64,000 nucleotides of DNA from Pedobacter polaris. GTDB lineage: Bacteria; Bacteroidota; Bacteroidia; Sphingobacteriales; Sphingobacteriaceae. Location: the NCBI RefSeq assembly GCF_005116505.1, contig NZ_SWBR01000001.1, positions 868,001-932,000 of the forward strand. Reading direction: 5' to 3'. The notes under the pieces were generated by a model. That model was not told where the DNA came from and did not search any database. It worked only from the letters and a program-made list of their open reading frames with translations. Below, in pieces: positions 20,601 through 27,999 of the stretch (positions are counted from its first letter, which is position 1; every line of letters starts with the position of its first letter). The position numbers and the translations under genes were made by a program.

Positions 20601-20837
20601 TTGCTTAATGGTGCTTACCTAAGGATTAAAAATGTATCGTTGGGCTACACCATACCGGCCAAGATTACCAAAAGGTTTAATGTAAGGCGTTTGCGGATTT
20701 TTGCTACTGGAGAGAACCTATATGAATTCTCTTCGATCAAGAAATTCATCGATCCAGAAGCAGTTAACCAAGGTCCGAGTGCTTGGGCATATCCTTACCA
20801 ACGCAGGTACGCATTCGGTTTAAACCTCGATTTTTAA
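17625..20837 (+). CDS. SusC-like TonB-dependent outer membrane receptor
   Basis: Complete 1070-aa SusC homologue with signal peptide MKKKLLWVFTLLTMSTTVFA. It has a carboxypeptidase-regulatory-like domain (about 22-100, IKGVVSDAKTGETIPAVNIT), a plug starting at DEVMVVGFGTKRKINVAGA, the SusC motif ARAAFGVILVTTKQG, and a barrel ending GLNLDF. With the adjacent SusD it imports a nutrient across the outer membrane. The operon continues into a metallophosphoesterase and an alkaline-phosphatase-like protein, and no glycoside hydrolase is present. This suggests a phosphorylated or phosphodiester-linked substrate (inference). Confidence 0.95.
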   Translation: MKKKLLWVFTLLTMSTTVFAQGIAIKGVVSDAKTGETIPAVNITVKGTSQHIATNGNGIYSITNAKPDAVLIFSYIGYKQQEISVGGRTTIDVALHADYAELDEVMVVGFGTKRKINVAGAIDQISGKQLESRPVTNVLQGLQGISPGLNITYAGGAPGSLPNINIRGYTSINGGSPLIVIDNIPATSTDDLLRLTPSDITSFTVLRDAASAAIYGARAAFGVILVTTKQGMAGNNVISYNTFQSFAKPTLLPKPVTDPYIFSRVLETSTDNTPWDYVNYTDEYYRWAKERSDNPSIADTRLNPTDPTKWAYMGSNDWYDYFFNNSSLSKSHTLTFSGGATVNEKPLTYYLSADYTKDNGLNKLTADYWDRYGLRSKVGFSPLSWLKIDNNINIYQTKRALPNGNITDLYYLMPTDVAKNPDGTWANTAAGKLAAKLVDGGNNLQNMFGFHNITSATALFLKGDLQVNGDASFKRELWKTHNDSKKYKIGYGPNDIREEGGDGSVTENNGYLFNNAFNVYATYKKTIGDDFFSAMVGFNSEDYSYSTVNASKNMLISSSLPFMSLTSGTAAASAGYSAYATNSVFSRLNYTYKNRYILETTGRYDGSSRFPVERRWGFFPSASVAWIASAEDFFKPLSPAVSTFKLRASYGDLGNQNVGDFGYIQSLVPGTSGYLIGGNGQNQVINGAPGLPVDPQTYTWERVSTLNMGTDIGLLNDKLSFAFDYYIRDTKGMLGPPQDLPSVLGTGVPRQNAADLRTKGWELAITYRDRFELASKPFSFDAKIFLADSKAKITKYRNDQNLFSNLYREGQVLGEIWGLENDGVFRSKAEIAALDQSAIIPWGALSIVEGWPKYMDLDGNKKIERGLSANDPKDLKIIGNSSDRYTVGANLNMDWGGFDLSVFLQGVLKRDFYPHHYLFWGPYQQPYANVYPWNLDYYRGTADSPTQREKHSASYIAAGLADANTDSQYPVLQSWLADANYGAGLDIPQTKYLLNGAYLRIKNVSLGYTIPAKITKRFNVRRLRIFATGENLYEFSSIKKFIDPEAVNQGPSAWAYPYQRRYAFGLNLDF

Positions 20838-20870
20838 CGCAAGACTTTATCACATTCAAATCATTTTCAA

Positions 20871-22658
20871 ATGAAAAAGTATATATATATCGTATTTATT
20901 GTAACTGTAGGCATGTTCGGAGCCTGTAAAAAAGGAGAATTAGATCGTTTCCCGCAAACTTCTATCTCTCCAACCTTGTTCTTTAATACCGAAAGTGATC
21001 TTTCGCTTTATGTAAACGGCCTAATTTCGCAACCAGACCGTAATACCTATCTCAATGATCAAAGTACAGATAACGTAGCTACTACCGCAGCAGTAGAAGT
21101 AAAGAACGTTATGGGGGGCAATACAAATGCGCAAAACATTACCACAGGCTGGAGCTGGACTAGACTAAGAAATATCAACTATTTTCTCGAAAACTATGGG
21201 AAAGCACAGGTAGCCGCAACCGTTAAAAATCATTATGCAGGGCTAGCGAGGTATTACCGTGCAGAATTCTATCTCGATAAAATGAAACGTTTTTCTGATG
21301 TCCCTTGGTATTCTGGCACATTAGAGCCGGGAGACGAAGAGCTTTACAACCCAAGAGACCCTCGAACATTAATTGCAGATAGCATAATGGCCGATCTTGA
21401 TTTTGCCTACAAAAATGTTAGAGAAAGCGTTCCGGTTGGCACACCAGGCAAATGGGCCGTTGCAACCCTGTACGCAAGAGCAGCACTTTATGAGGGTACT
21501 TACCGTAAATACCATAACGAGCTGAACCTAAGCACTTCTGCAAATGCTTTTTTAGAAACTGCAGCGAGAATTTCAGGAGACATTATTGCAGCTAAAAAAT
21601 TCTCCATCTATAATACTGGTAAACCTGATCAAGATTATGGAACCCTGTTTTCTAGTCAGGATTTAACAGGTAACAGTGAGGTGATTTTAGTTAACATCTT
21701 TGACCTGAGCAAGAGCAAAAGCCAGAATGTGAATTCAACAGTATTTGGAGATTACGAGCAGGCACCTGCCAAAGACCTTTTGCAAACCTACTTGATGAGA
21801 GATGGAAGCAGGTTTACCGATGTATCGGGCTATAGCCAACTTGGTTTTGTGGCAGAATTTAAAAATCGTGATCCAAGAATGTCACAGACTATGGTTTATC
21901 CAGGATGGGTTAGGGTACCAGATCCCACACCATATATCCAGCGCTTAAATAAAAACTTTACAGGATACCATCAGCTAAAAGGCTATGTAAACAGTACAGA
22001 TAACGCAACCTTAAACGGTGTCGACTTTCCAGTATACCGTTACGCCGAAGTATTACTAACCTATGCTGAAGCCCTTGCCGAACTCGGTACATTAACGCAA
22101 GGCCAATTGGATGCATCAATAAACCTACTCCGTAAAAGGGCTGGCCTCCCAGATCTTAACCTCGGAGCCAATGCAAATCCAGATCCGGCACTGCAGTTGC
22201 AATATCCGAACGTAACCGCCAATGTAGGTCTGATATTAGAGATCAGAAGAGAACGTAGGGTTGAATATGCTTTTGAAAACATGCGTTATGACGATCTGAT
22301 GCGTTGGAAGGTTGGTAAACTCTTAACTAAAAGTCCAGAAGGCATGTATTTTGGAGGTTTAGGTAAATACGACCTTACTGGCGATGGTGTTGATGATATC
22401 ATTCTGATCGACAGAACATCAACCATTCCGGGTGAAGACCAGAAAGAAAAAAATTCTCTTGGCGTAAAACTTATCTATTACCGTGCAGGATTGATTGGAA
22501 GTGATGCAACAGTTTATTTAAAGAATGGCAACACAGGAGGCAATATTGTAACAGAAAATGTAACAAGAACCTTTGAAGAGCCAAAGTTCTATTACCGCCC
22601 CATCCCGCAACAACAGGTAATCTTAAACCCTAAATTGAAACAAATTTTTGGCTGGTAA
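20871..22658 (+). CDS. SusD/RagB-family outer membrane binding lipoprotein
   Basis: A 595-aa substrate-binding lid for the preceding SusC. The lipobox is MFGAC (Cys19) followed by KKGEL. Typical SusD features are the TPR-like helices (ARYYRAEFYLDKMKRFSDVP), VYRYAEVLLTYAEALAELG, LLRKRAGLPDL and EIRRERRVEYAFENMRYDDL. It begins 33 bp after susC. The leader contains CTTTATCACATT, a weak relative of a motif found before two other PUL genes here. Its stop codon directly abuts the ATG of the metallophosphoesterase (TAAATG). Confidence 0.95.
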   Translation: MKKYIYIVFIVTVGMFGACKKGELDRFPQTSISPTLFFNTESDLSLYVNGLISQPDRNTYLNDQSTDNVATTAAVEVKNVMGGNTNAQNITTGWSWTRLRNINYFLENYGKAQVAATVKNHYAGLARYYRAEFYLDKMKRFSDVPWYSGTLEPGDEELYNPRDPRTLIADSIMADLDFAYKNVRESVPVGTPGKWAVATLYARAALYEGTYRKYHNELNLSTSANAFLETAARISGDIIAAKKFSIYNTGKPDQDYGTLFSSQDLTGNSEVILVNIFDLSKSKSQNVNSTVFGDYEQAPAKDLLQTYLMRDGSRFTDVSGYSQLGFVAEFKNRDPRMSQTMVYPGWVRVPDPTPYIQRLNKNFTGYHQLKGYVNSTDNATLNGVDFPVYRYAEVLLTYAEALAELGTLTQGQLDASINLLRKRAGLPDLNLGANANPDPALQLQYPNVTANVGLILEIRRERRVEYAFENMRYDDLMRWKVGKLLTKSPEGMYFGGLGKYDLTGDGVDDIILIDRTSTIPGEDQKEKNSLGVKLIYYRAGLIGSDATVYLKNGNTGGNIVTENVTRTFEEPKFYYRPIPQQQVILNPKLKQIFGW

Positions 22659-23582
22659 ATGATGAAAGAAATGAAGAGACGATCGTTATTAAAGGCAATA
22701 GGCTTATCAGCTGGTGCTGCATTAACAGGTACCTTACCCGCATTGGCATCCAGTGCGGTTTCCGAAAAAGCAGGAAAAAAGCCAGTACTTACTGTTGCAC
22801 ATATTACCGATGTACACATCCGTTCGAGCGAAAATGCACCCGAAAGGTTTAAATCCTGTTTAAAACAGATTATTGGTAAGCATAAAGTTGATTTCTTCTT
22901 GAATGGTGGCGATTCAATTAATGATGCCTCTTATGATAATGTAGTTCGCAATCAGGTAACAGAACAATGGAGCGTTTGGGATGAATGCATGAAGGTAATC
23001 GACAAGTACGAAATACACAGTTGTATTGGCAATCATGACCCTTGGTGGAAAGCGCCTGCAAAAACCGATGAAATGTATGGTAAGGATTACGTTGTAAAAC
23101 GATTGAAAATCCCTAACCGTTATTATAGTTTCCAAAAAAAGAACTGGCATTTTATTATTCTCGATGGGAACAACAGCAAGATATCGCTAGATGATGAGCA
23201 GTATCAGTGGCTTGAGCAAGAACTAAAAAACCTTCCCGCTGCTACACCTACGCTCATCATGTCGCACTATCCAATCTTAGGCACTACCCAGGTGTTGGTA
23301 GGTGGTGGGCATTCAGACTGTAAAAAACTTAAAGACCTGTTTTACAAACACCGCGATAAGGTAAAAATCTGCCTTAGTGGGCATAACCATCTTTCAGATC
23401 AAACGGTTTATAATGGTGTTCACTATTGCTGCAATGGAGCCATGAGCGGTTTTTGGTGGGGCAAGGGCGATTCAGAATCAGCTGGCCCCGGTTATTACCT
23501 AGAAACCCCACCAGGATATGCCTTGCTTAAATTATACGAAGACGGAACCGTTGAAAACGAATATCTACCACACACTTTTTAA
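22659..23582 (+). CDS. Tat-exported calcineurin-like metallophosphoesterase
   Basis: Hydrolyses phosphomono- or phosphodiesters in the periplasm with a two-metal centre. KRRSLLKAIGLSAGAALTG at the N-terminus is a twin-arginine signal. Metal-binding motifs run in the usual order: HITDVHI (Asp51, His53), GGDSIND (Asp85), GNHD (124-127), SHYP and GHNH (about 241-244). Length (307 aa) is normal. No gap separates it from susD, so it belongs to this uptake operon, and Tat export implies folding with metal before export. The substrate is unknown: glycerophosphodiesters, phosphoglycans and nucleotides are all possible. Confidence 0.9.
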   Translation: MMKEMKRRSLLKAIGLSAGAALTGTLPALASSAVSEKAGKKPVLTVAHITDVHIRSSENAPERFKSCLKQIIGKHKVDFFLNGGDSINDASYDNVVRNQVTEQWSVWDECMKVIDKYEIHSCIGNHDPWWKAPAKTDEMYGKDYVVKRLKIPNRYYSFQKKNWHFIILDGNNSKISLDDEQYQWLEQELKNLPAATPTLIMSHYPILGTTQVLVGGGHSDCKKLKDLFYKHRDKVKICLSGHNHLSDQTVYNGVHYCCNGAMSGFWWGKGDSESAGPGYYLETPPGYALLKLYEDGTVENEYLPHTF

Positions 23583-23594
23583 TCCAACAGCACC

Positions 23595-24830
23595 ATGTTA
23601 TTAAGGACAATTATTTTCGCTTGCTTTGTTTCGCTATCTATCTCAACATCGGCCCAAAGCCGCCCGCGTAAAGTGGTGTATGTAATTGCAGATGGTATCC
23701 CTGCGGATGTAATGGAACGGTTAGATTTGCCAAATTTTAAAAAGATTATTTCTGCAGGATCCTATTCGCGTATGCATGTAGGTGGTGACCGAGGTAGCTA
23801 TAACGAATCGCCAACAATATCAGCTGTTGGTTATAACAGTTTACTTACCGGCACTTGGGTAAATAAACATAATGTGCCTGATAATGCCATTAAGGCGCCT
23901 AATTACAACTATCAGCATATTTTTAGGCTTTTTAAAAACCAGTACCCTGATAAAAAAACAGCAATTTTCTCTAGCTGGACAGACAACCGTACCAAGCTAC
24001 TTGGAGAGGGTCTTGCAGAAACGGGAAACTTTAAGCCCGATTTTGTGGCAGACGGTTATGAACTGGATACCATCCGCTTTAAGCATGATAAAAATTCTGC
24101 CTATATGCACCTAATTGATGAGGAAGTGGTTAAGCAAGCTGCAACTACCATCCATGATAAAGCGCCAGATCTCTCTTGGGTTTACCTAGAGTATACTGAC
24201 GATATGGGGCACCGCTATGGCGACAGTCCTGAATTTTATACCGCTATTCAAATGTTAGATCAACAAATTGGTCAGATTTGGAATGCGATTAACTATCGCA
24301 AGCAAAAATTTAAGGAAGACTGGCTAATCGTAATCACAACCGATCATGGTCGTGATGAAAAAACAGGTCGTGGGCATGGAGGTCAATCAGACCGTCAACG
24401 CTCAACCTGGATGGTGAGCAATTATAAAGACCTTAATGCTTATGCTCAGTATTTTGATATTGGTGTGGTAGATATCATGCCTTCCATAGCTCAGTACCTT
24501 CGCATTAACCTCACAAAAGATGTAGCACAAGAAATAGACGGTACATCTTTTATAGGGCCCGTATCTATAGCCGCACTCAAAACAAATTACATCCAAGGCC
24601 ATCTTGACATTTCATGGAAAGCATTGGAAAAGACAGGAAAGGTTAAAATCTGGCTGACCACTAGTAACGAATTTAAAGTCGGAAAAAAAGATGTTTATCA
24701 GCTATTGGCCGAAGTTGATGTAACTCAGCAGCACTATGTAGCCGATCTCAAAAACTATCCTTCTAAATTTTACAAAGTAGTAGTCGAAGGAGCTAACAAT
24801 ACGCTTAACAGCTGGATAAATGTTAAATGA
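23595..24830 (+). CDS. Alkaline phosphatase superfamily enzyme (phosphodiesterase/pyrophosphatase type)
   Basis: Exported phosphohydrolase of 411 aa with signal [21 protein letters not shown]. It opens with [18 protein letters not shown] (metal-ligand Asp in ADG). [19 protein letters not shown] probably supplies the Thr/Ser nucleophile, followed by [13 protein letters not shown] and [18 protein letters not shown], which hold the remaining metal ligands (DD.GH, DHG, GHGG). This is the layout of the nucleotide pyrophosphatase/phosphodiesterase branch. It starts 12 bp after the metallophosphoesterase and closes the operon. Two different phosphohydrolases after one SusCD pair fit stepwise removal of phosphate from an imported ester (inference). 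Confidence 0.88.
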   Translation: MLLRTIIFACFVSLSISTSAQSRPRKVVYVIADGIPADVMERLDLPNFKKIISAGSYSRMHVGGDRGSYNESPTISAVGYNSLLTGTWVNKHNVPDNAIKAPNYNYQHIFRLFKNQYPDKKTAIFSSWTDNRTKLLGEGLAETGNFKPDFVADGYELDTIRFKHDKNSAYMHLIDEEVVKQAATTIHDKAPDLSWVYLEYTDDMGHRYGDSPEFYTAIQMLDQQIGQIWNAINYRKQKFKEDWLIVITTDHGRDEKTGRGHGGQSDRQRSTWMVSNYKDLNAYAQYFDIGVVDIMPSIAQYLRINLTKDVAQEIDGTSFIGPVSIAALKTNYIQGHLDISWKALEKTGKVKIWLTTSNEFKVGKKDVYQLLAEVDVTQQHYVADLKNYPSKFYKVVVEGANNTLNSWINVK

Positions 24831-24895
24831 TAAGCCGCAGCTAGCAAAAGGAGGAGTGTTTAATCTTCTAAATCTTTTATACTTGGTTGAAAAAA

Positions 24896-25008
24896 GATTG
24901 TCATCCTGAGCCTGTCGAAAGATCTCCTTTTGGTTGGTGTATCACCAAACCACTCTACTACTTATAATAATAACTACTTCAATGGTACGGTGATAACACC
25001 GACCATAA
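24896..25008 (+). repeat. Composite intergenic repeat, copy 2 (B + C parts)
   Basis: Part B, TTGTCATCCTGAGCCTGTCG followed by AAAGATCTCC, is followed by part C: TTGGTGTATCACCAAACCACT on the left and TGGTACGGTGATAACACCGA on the right. The right end runs directly into the large palindrome beginning at 25007. No coding sequence is visible between 24831 and 25045. Confidence 0.75.
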
Positions 25009-25050
25009 TAAAATAGAATGCCACTCAATTGAGTGGCATTCTATTTTATT
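25007..25050. terminator. Perfect 44-bp palindrome, probable bidirectional terminator
   Basis: Arms of 22 nt, beginning AATAAAATAGAATGCCACTC, are perfectly complementary, with the centre at 25028/25029 (CAA|TTG). Each strand ends the stem in a T-rich run, the usual look of a bidirectional intrinsic terminator. It separates the converging phosphatase operon (+) and the frameshifted lipoprotein gene (-), and it includes the latter's stop codon. Confidence 0.8.
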
Positions 25051-25791
25051 TAAGCTTAACTTGCTTATCATTTTTAAATCGTTCGATAAGCTTAATAATT
25101 GGAACTGGATCTTTCAATTCTCCCTCTTTAATTTCTGTTATAAGCACATTCCTTGTTTTATCCTTGATAGTTATGTTAACAATTTTAATCAACTTGGAAT
25201 TGTATTTTTCATCAATTGAAGGAGCGATTGTGAAATCAATACCTTTCATTGATGGATTGAAATATCTATAAGTCGAATCAACAATTCCATCTTTCTCCAA
25301 ACAAATTTCTCTTCCAATAATTTGCCTGTTATATCCTCTCGGAGCGAATAATCCAACTTGCCCGCTGCTATTGAATTCGCCTTTAGATGTCCATTTGAAA
25401 TATTAATTCTATTCAATAATGAATCAACTGGAAATTTTTGAGGTAAAACACTGGTCAAAGAATCATACCTCAAGCCTACCTTACTTCCTTTTTCAAATAA
25501 ACAGTAAACAAACGTTGTATCATAGGTTGTTCGCCCTTCCTCAACATCTCCATTAGAAAGCAAAGTTGTACTACTCCGTTCATTGTGGAATGGAACAATA
25601 AACATTCTTACAGTTTTAAAATCCACTACGGTTATATTGAATATATCCTTATAGTTAGCCTTTCCAATTTCTAGGTTCTGATCGGACGTTGTGACAAAAT
25701 CTACTACTATTAAATCTCTTACTGTAATCGACTGACATCCAAACTCACTGATAGAAATTATTAGGATTAGGATATATAATACTTTTTTCAT
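25046..25791 (-). pseudogene. Frameshifted lipoprotein gene, family unknown
   Basis: The first fragment starts at 25791 with a lipoprotein signal (MKKVLYILILIISISEFGC, then QS). It reads sensibly to about SLLNRIN, after which the frame degenerates. A second frame is open from about 25402 down to the stop at 25046 and gives native-looking sequence: YFKWTSKGEFNSSGQVGLFA, then PRGYNRQIIGREICLEKDG, then VDSTYRYFNPS and onward. A single-base shift near 25400-25412 would rejoin them into a protein of about 248 aa. I do not recognise the family. There is no homopolymer at the break, so a real mutation is at least as likely as a sequencing error. Confidence 0.65.
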
Positions 25792-25889
25792 CGTTTGTTA
25801 ATGTTGTGATACTTGTTTAAAGGCCTGGTCGAACGGGGCTGTCCACCATTTATAAAGTTGATAGGAGACCCTAAAAAAATAGCTTCCAA

Positions 25890-26870
25890 CTATATTGTCG
25901 CCAACATCTCCATTGTCTTTTTCTCTTTGTCTGATATCGTTTTCAAAATCTCTGATGCCTGATGAATATATTTGATGTCCTTTGTTTCGCTTGCCATCTC
26001 AAAAAGTTGAGAAACAGCAGTCCAAAGAGCTGCAATTTCAGTAAAAGCTTCGTGTCCTGCTTTTAGTTTGTCTATTTTAAGCAGTTGATGGCTTTCGTTT
26101 AAGAAGTCTCTATACAAGTTTCTGAATAACGCTCCACCAGTTCCTGCTTTTTCCATGAGCATTGCAGAAGTTTTAAAGTCGTTTTCAATGTCTTTACTGG
26201 TTTTAAACCACTCAATTATTTCCGTGCTTGTTTTCAAAATTCCTTTATAACCAATATTTGTAATTGGTGGATTTATATAATCAGTAGCATTATTTCTAAT
26301 TGCTGTAAGAATTGCAGTTTTCAAATCAAATTCATGGCCTGTTTTATTCAGCGTATAATACAAATTCTTAGATGTCATTGGACCTTTTTCTGCTCTCGCC
26401 AATGCTAAACTATTTAAACTAGTTTTTACCTGTCCACCCTGTTGTTCGGTGTCTACCAAAAAAGCATTATCCTTATCGTAGCCATAAATTGCAGCATAAT
26501 GACCAGCGAAATGAAATGGTTTTGAAAAATATTGCAAATGAAAACAATCTAGTTTTAAGCCCACAGCTTGTCCTTTGTCAATAAGTTCTTTTACACTGTC
26601 CCAAGCCTTTTGAGGTGAGGCGGTTTCTTTTATGGTCAATTCAAGGTTCAGGTTCTTTGCAATGTTTTGAGTTAAAAGGTCTGGTTTTATTCGCCCGCCA
26701 ACGAATGGGAAATCCATTGATTTCATTTTCCAAAATATAAATCCTAGTCCTTCACCTAAACCAAAAAGCATGGGTTCAGAAAGTTCAATATCAAGTTGAT
26801 TTAACAACGTTCCTGTAGCTGTTGTCTCACAATGTTGTCCGTTAAACGGTTTTAGGGTCTCTATTTTCAT
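25890..26870 (-). CDS. BtrH N-terminal domain / DUF4872 protein
   Basis: A 326-aa cytoplasmic protein with no signal. Its start, FNGQHCETTATGTLLNQLDI, and the GEGLGFIFW and HFAGHYAAIYGYDKDNAFLVDTE segments match the BtrH-type papain-like fold, with Cys14 and His (GHY, about residue 123) as likely catalytic residues. The second half, from SLNSLALARAEKGPM on, resembles DUF4872. BtrH in butirosin synthesis transfers an acyl group from a carrier protein, but many relatives stand alone with unknown roles. I see no carrier protein or other biosynthesis gene nearby. It is probably a single-gene unit. Confidence 0.75.
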   Translation of the reverse strand: MKIETLKPFNGQHCETTATGTLLNQLDIELSEPMLFGLGEGLGFIFWKMKSMDFPFVGGRIKPDLLTQNIAKNLNLELTIKETASPQKAWDSVKELIDKGQAVGLKLDCFHLQYFSKPFHFAGHYAAIYGYDKDNAFLVDTEQQGGQVKTSLNSLALARAEKGPMTSKNLYYTLNKTGHEFDLKTAILTAIRNNATDYINPPITNIGYKGILKTSTEIIEWFKTSKDIENDFKTSAMLMEKAGTGGALFRNLYRDFLNESHQLLKIDKLKAGHEAFTEIAALWTAVSQLFEMASETKDIKYIHQASEILKTISDKEKKTMEMLATI

Positions 26871-26904
26871 TATTTGTTAAAACTGTTTTTCGATATTTTT
26901 TAGC

Positions 26905-26937
26905 TTCAAGGCATAAACACCGACCATAGGAAAATAT
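26905..26937 (+). repeat. Fragment of composite intergenic repeat (right C end)
   Basis: Only the right-hand end is recognisable: ATAAACACCGACCATAGGAAAATA. It lies just after the BtrH-like start codon and just before the 3' end of a small membrane-protein gene on the - strand. Confidence 0.5.
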
Positions 26938-26939
26938 AC

Positions 26940-27119
26940 TTAAAGCTTAATAATAGCAATGATTAATCCGACCACAATAGCAATAGTAATTAGAAAGAAA
27001 AATAAATTAGCTTTTAACTTTGAGTAATCACGAGCCTTAAATGCAAGGGAAATCTCCTTACCATATATAGCTAATGGCTTAGCCGCCAATAAGAATAATA
27101 ATATATAAATAAGCATCAT
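26940..27119 (-). CDS. Small two-helix membrane protein (59 aa)
   Basis: This is an open frame of 60 codons: MMLIYILLFLLAAKPLAIYG, then KEISLAFKARDYSKLKANLF, then FFLITIAIVVGLIIAIIKL. Two hydrophobic helices flank a short charged loop rich in Lys and Arg, a plausible inner-membrane hairpin. It fills a gap between two other - strand genes, with another small membrane protein gene 46 bp upstream. Family and function are unknown. Confidence 0.5.
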   Translation of the reverse strand: MMLIYILLFLLAAKPLAIYGKEISLAFKARDYSKLKANLFFFLITIAIVVGLIIAIIKL

Positions 27120-27165
27120 AATTGAATTGGTTCTTTCAGTAGGCCCGAGCTACGACATGGGAGAA

Positions 27166-27393
27166 CTAACTTTTAGCTGCATTTTGACGTTTAAGCTCTT
27201 CAGCTATCTCCCTAAGTATTTCGTTACGTTCATTATTGGATTTACGTATCCCATCTATGATTTTAAAAAACAGATAGACTAAACCTACGACTAATAAGAT
27301 ATAAAAAACCGTAAAGAGACTAATGAGACCCATAAAAATGCTAATTATTGAAGCCAAATATAACAAAACATCTACACCAATCCATACCCTCAT
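27166..27393 (-). CDS. Small membrane protein with charged C-terminal helix (75 aa)
   Basis: Two hydrophobic segments (VLLYLASIISIFMGLISLF and TVFYILLVVGLVYLFFKIID) are followed by a charged amphipathic tail, KSNNERNEILREIAEELKRQ, which could be a short coiled coil. There are no catalytic motifs. It is adjacent to, and in the same direction as, the 59-aa membrane protein, so the two may form an operon. Function is unknown. Confidence 0.55.
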   Translation of the reverse strand: MRVWIGVDVLLYLASIISIFMGLISLFTVFYILLVVGLVYLFFKIIDGIRKSNNERNEILREIAEELKRQNAAKS

Positions 27394-27628
27394 TGGTAGT
27401 TATGAAATCTAGCTATATCAACCCTGCATGTCCCCCTCTGGAGAGTTTATCCCGATTCATCGGGAGGGCAAGGAATTAGAAGACGAGTAATTATAAAAGA
27501 TTGTCATCCTGAGCCTGTCGAAGGGTCTCATTGTGGTGGTGTTATCACCAAACCACTCAACTACTTATATGAATAATGACCTAACAACTTTTATGATACG
27601 GTGACAACACCGACCATTGGGAGAAATG
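27394..27628 (+). repeat. Composite intergenic repeat, most complete copy (A + B + C)
   Basis: Part A: TCTAGCTATATCAACCCTGC then ATGTCCCCCTCTGGAGAG, here with an extra TCCCGATTCATCGGGA palindrome that is also present in the copy near 29.98 kb. Part B: GATTGTCATCCTGAGCCTGT then CGAAGGGTCTC. Part C: GGTGTTATCACCAAACCACT on the left and ATACGGTGACAACACCGACC on the right. This copy shows the full order of the family, about 235 bp. Confidence 0.8.
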
Positions 27629-27654
27629 GTAAGCTCTCATCTTCAGGGTCTTTA

Positions 27655-27768
27655 TATCCATAAAAGATTGTCATCCTGAGCTTGTCGAAGGAAATCTTTT
27701 ATTTAAAAAGTATTTCTCCTAGTGGATGATTTACCTTCAATGGTACGGTGAAAACACTGACCATAAGA
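27655..27768 (+). repeat. Composite intergenic repeat copy (B + right C end)
   Basis: GATTGTCATCCTGAGCTTGT then CGAAGGAAATC is followed by diverged sequence and then AATGGTACGGTGAAAACACT then GACCATAAGAAAATAG. The left half of C is not recognisable. It runs straight into the next A unit, so copies tile head to tail here. Confidence 0.7.
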
Positions 27769-27910
27769 AAATAGTTATGAAACTAGCTATATCAACCCTG
27801 CATGTCCCCCTCTGGAGGGGGTAGGGGGAGGAATGAAGACAAGTAGTTTTTCTCACTGTGATTGGTGTTGTTTTTAATGCCCCAGTGATCACACCGACCA
27901 TAAGAGAAAA
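27769..27910 (+). repeat. Composite intergenic repeat copy (A + degenerate C)
   Basis: ATGAAACTAGCTATATCAAC then CCTGCATGTCCCCCTCTGGA and GGGGGTAGGGGGAGGAATGA is a clean A unit. It is followed by a degenerate C (ATTGGTGTTGTTTTTAATGC ... GTGATCACACCGACCATAAG). With the two preceding copies it accounts for most of the 606-bp gap before the AraC gene. A TTTG/TAATTTTA promoter-like pair lies between about 27950 and 27975. Confidence 0.7.
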
Positions 27911-27999
27911 TAAAAGCTACCCAAACTTGGTGAGACAATTATCAGTTTTGTTTTTTAATTTGGGCACGTAATTTTATACCAATAAATTTTAAAAAATAG

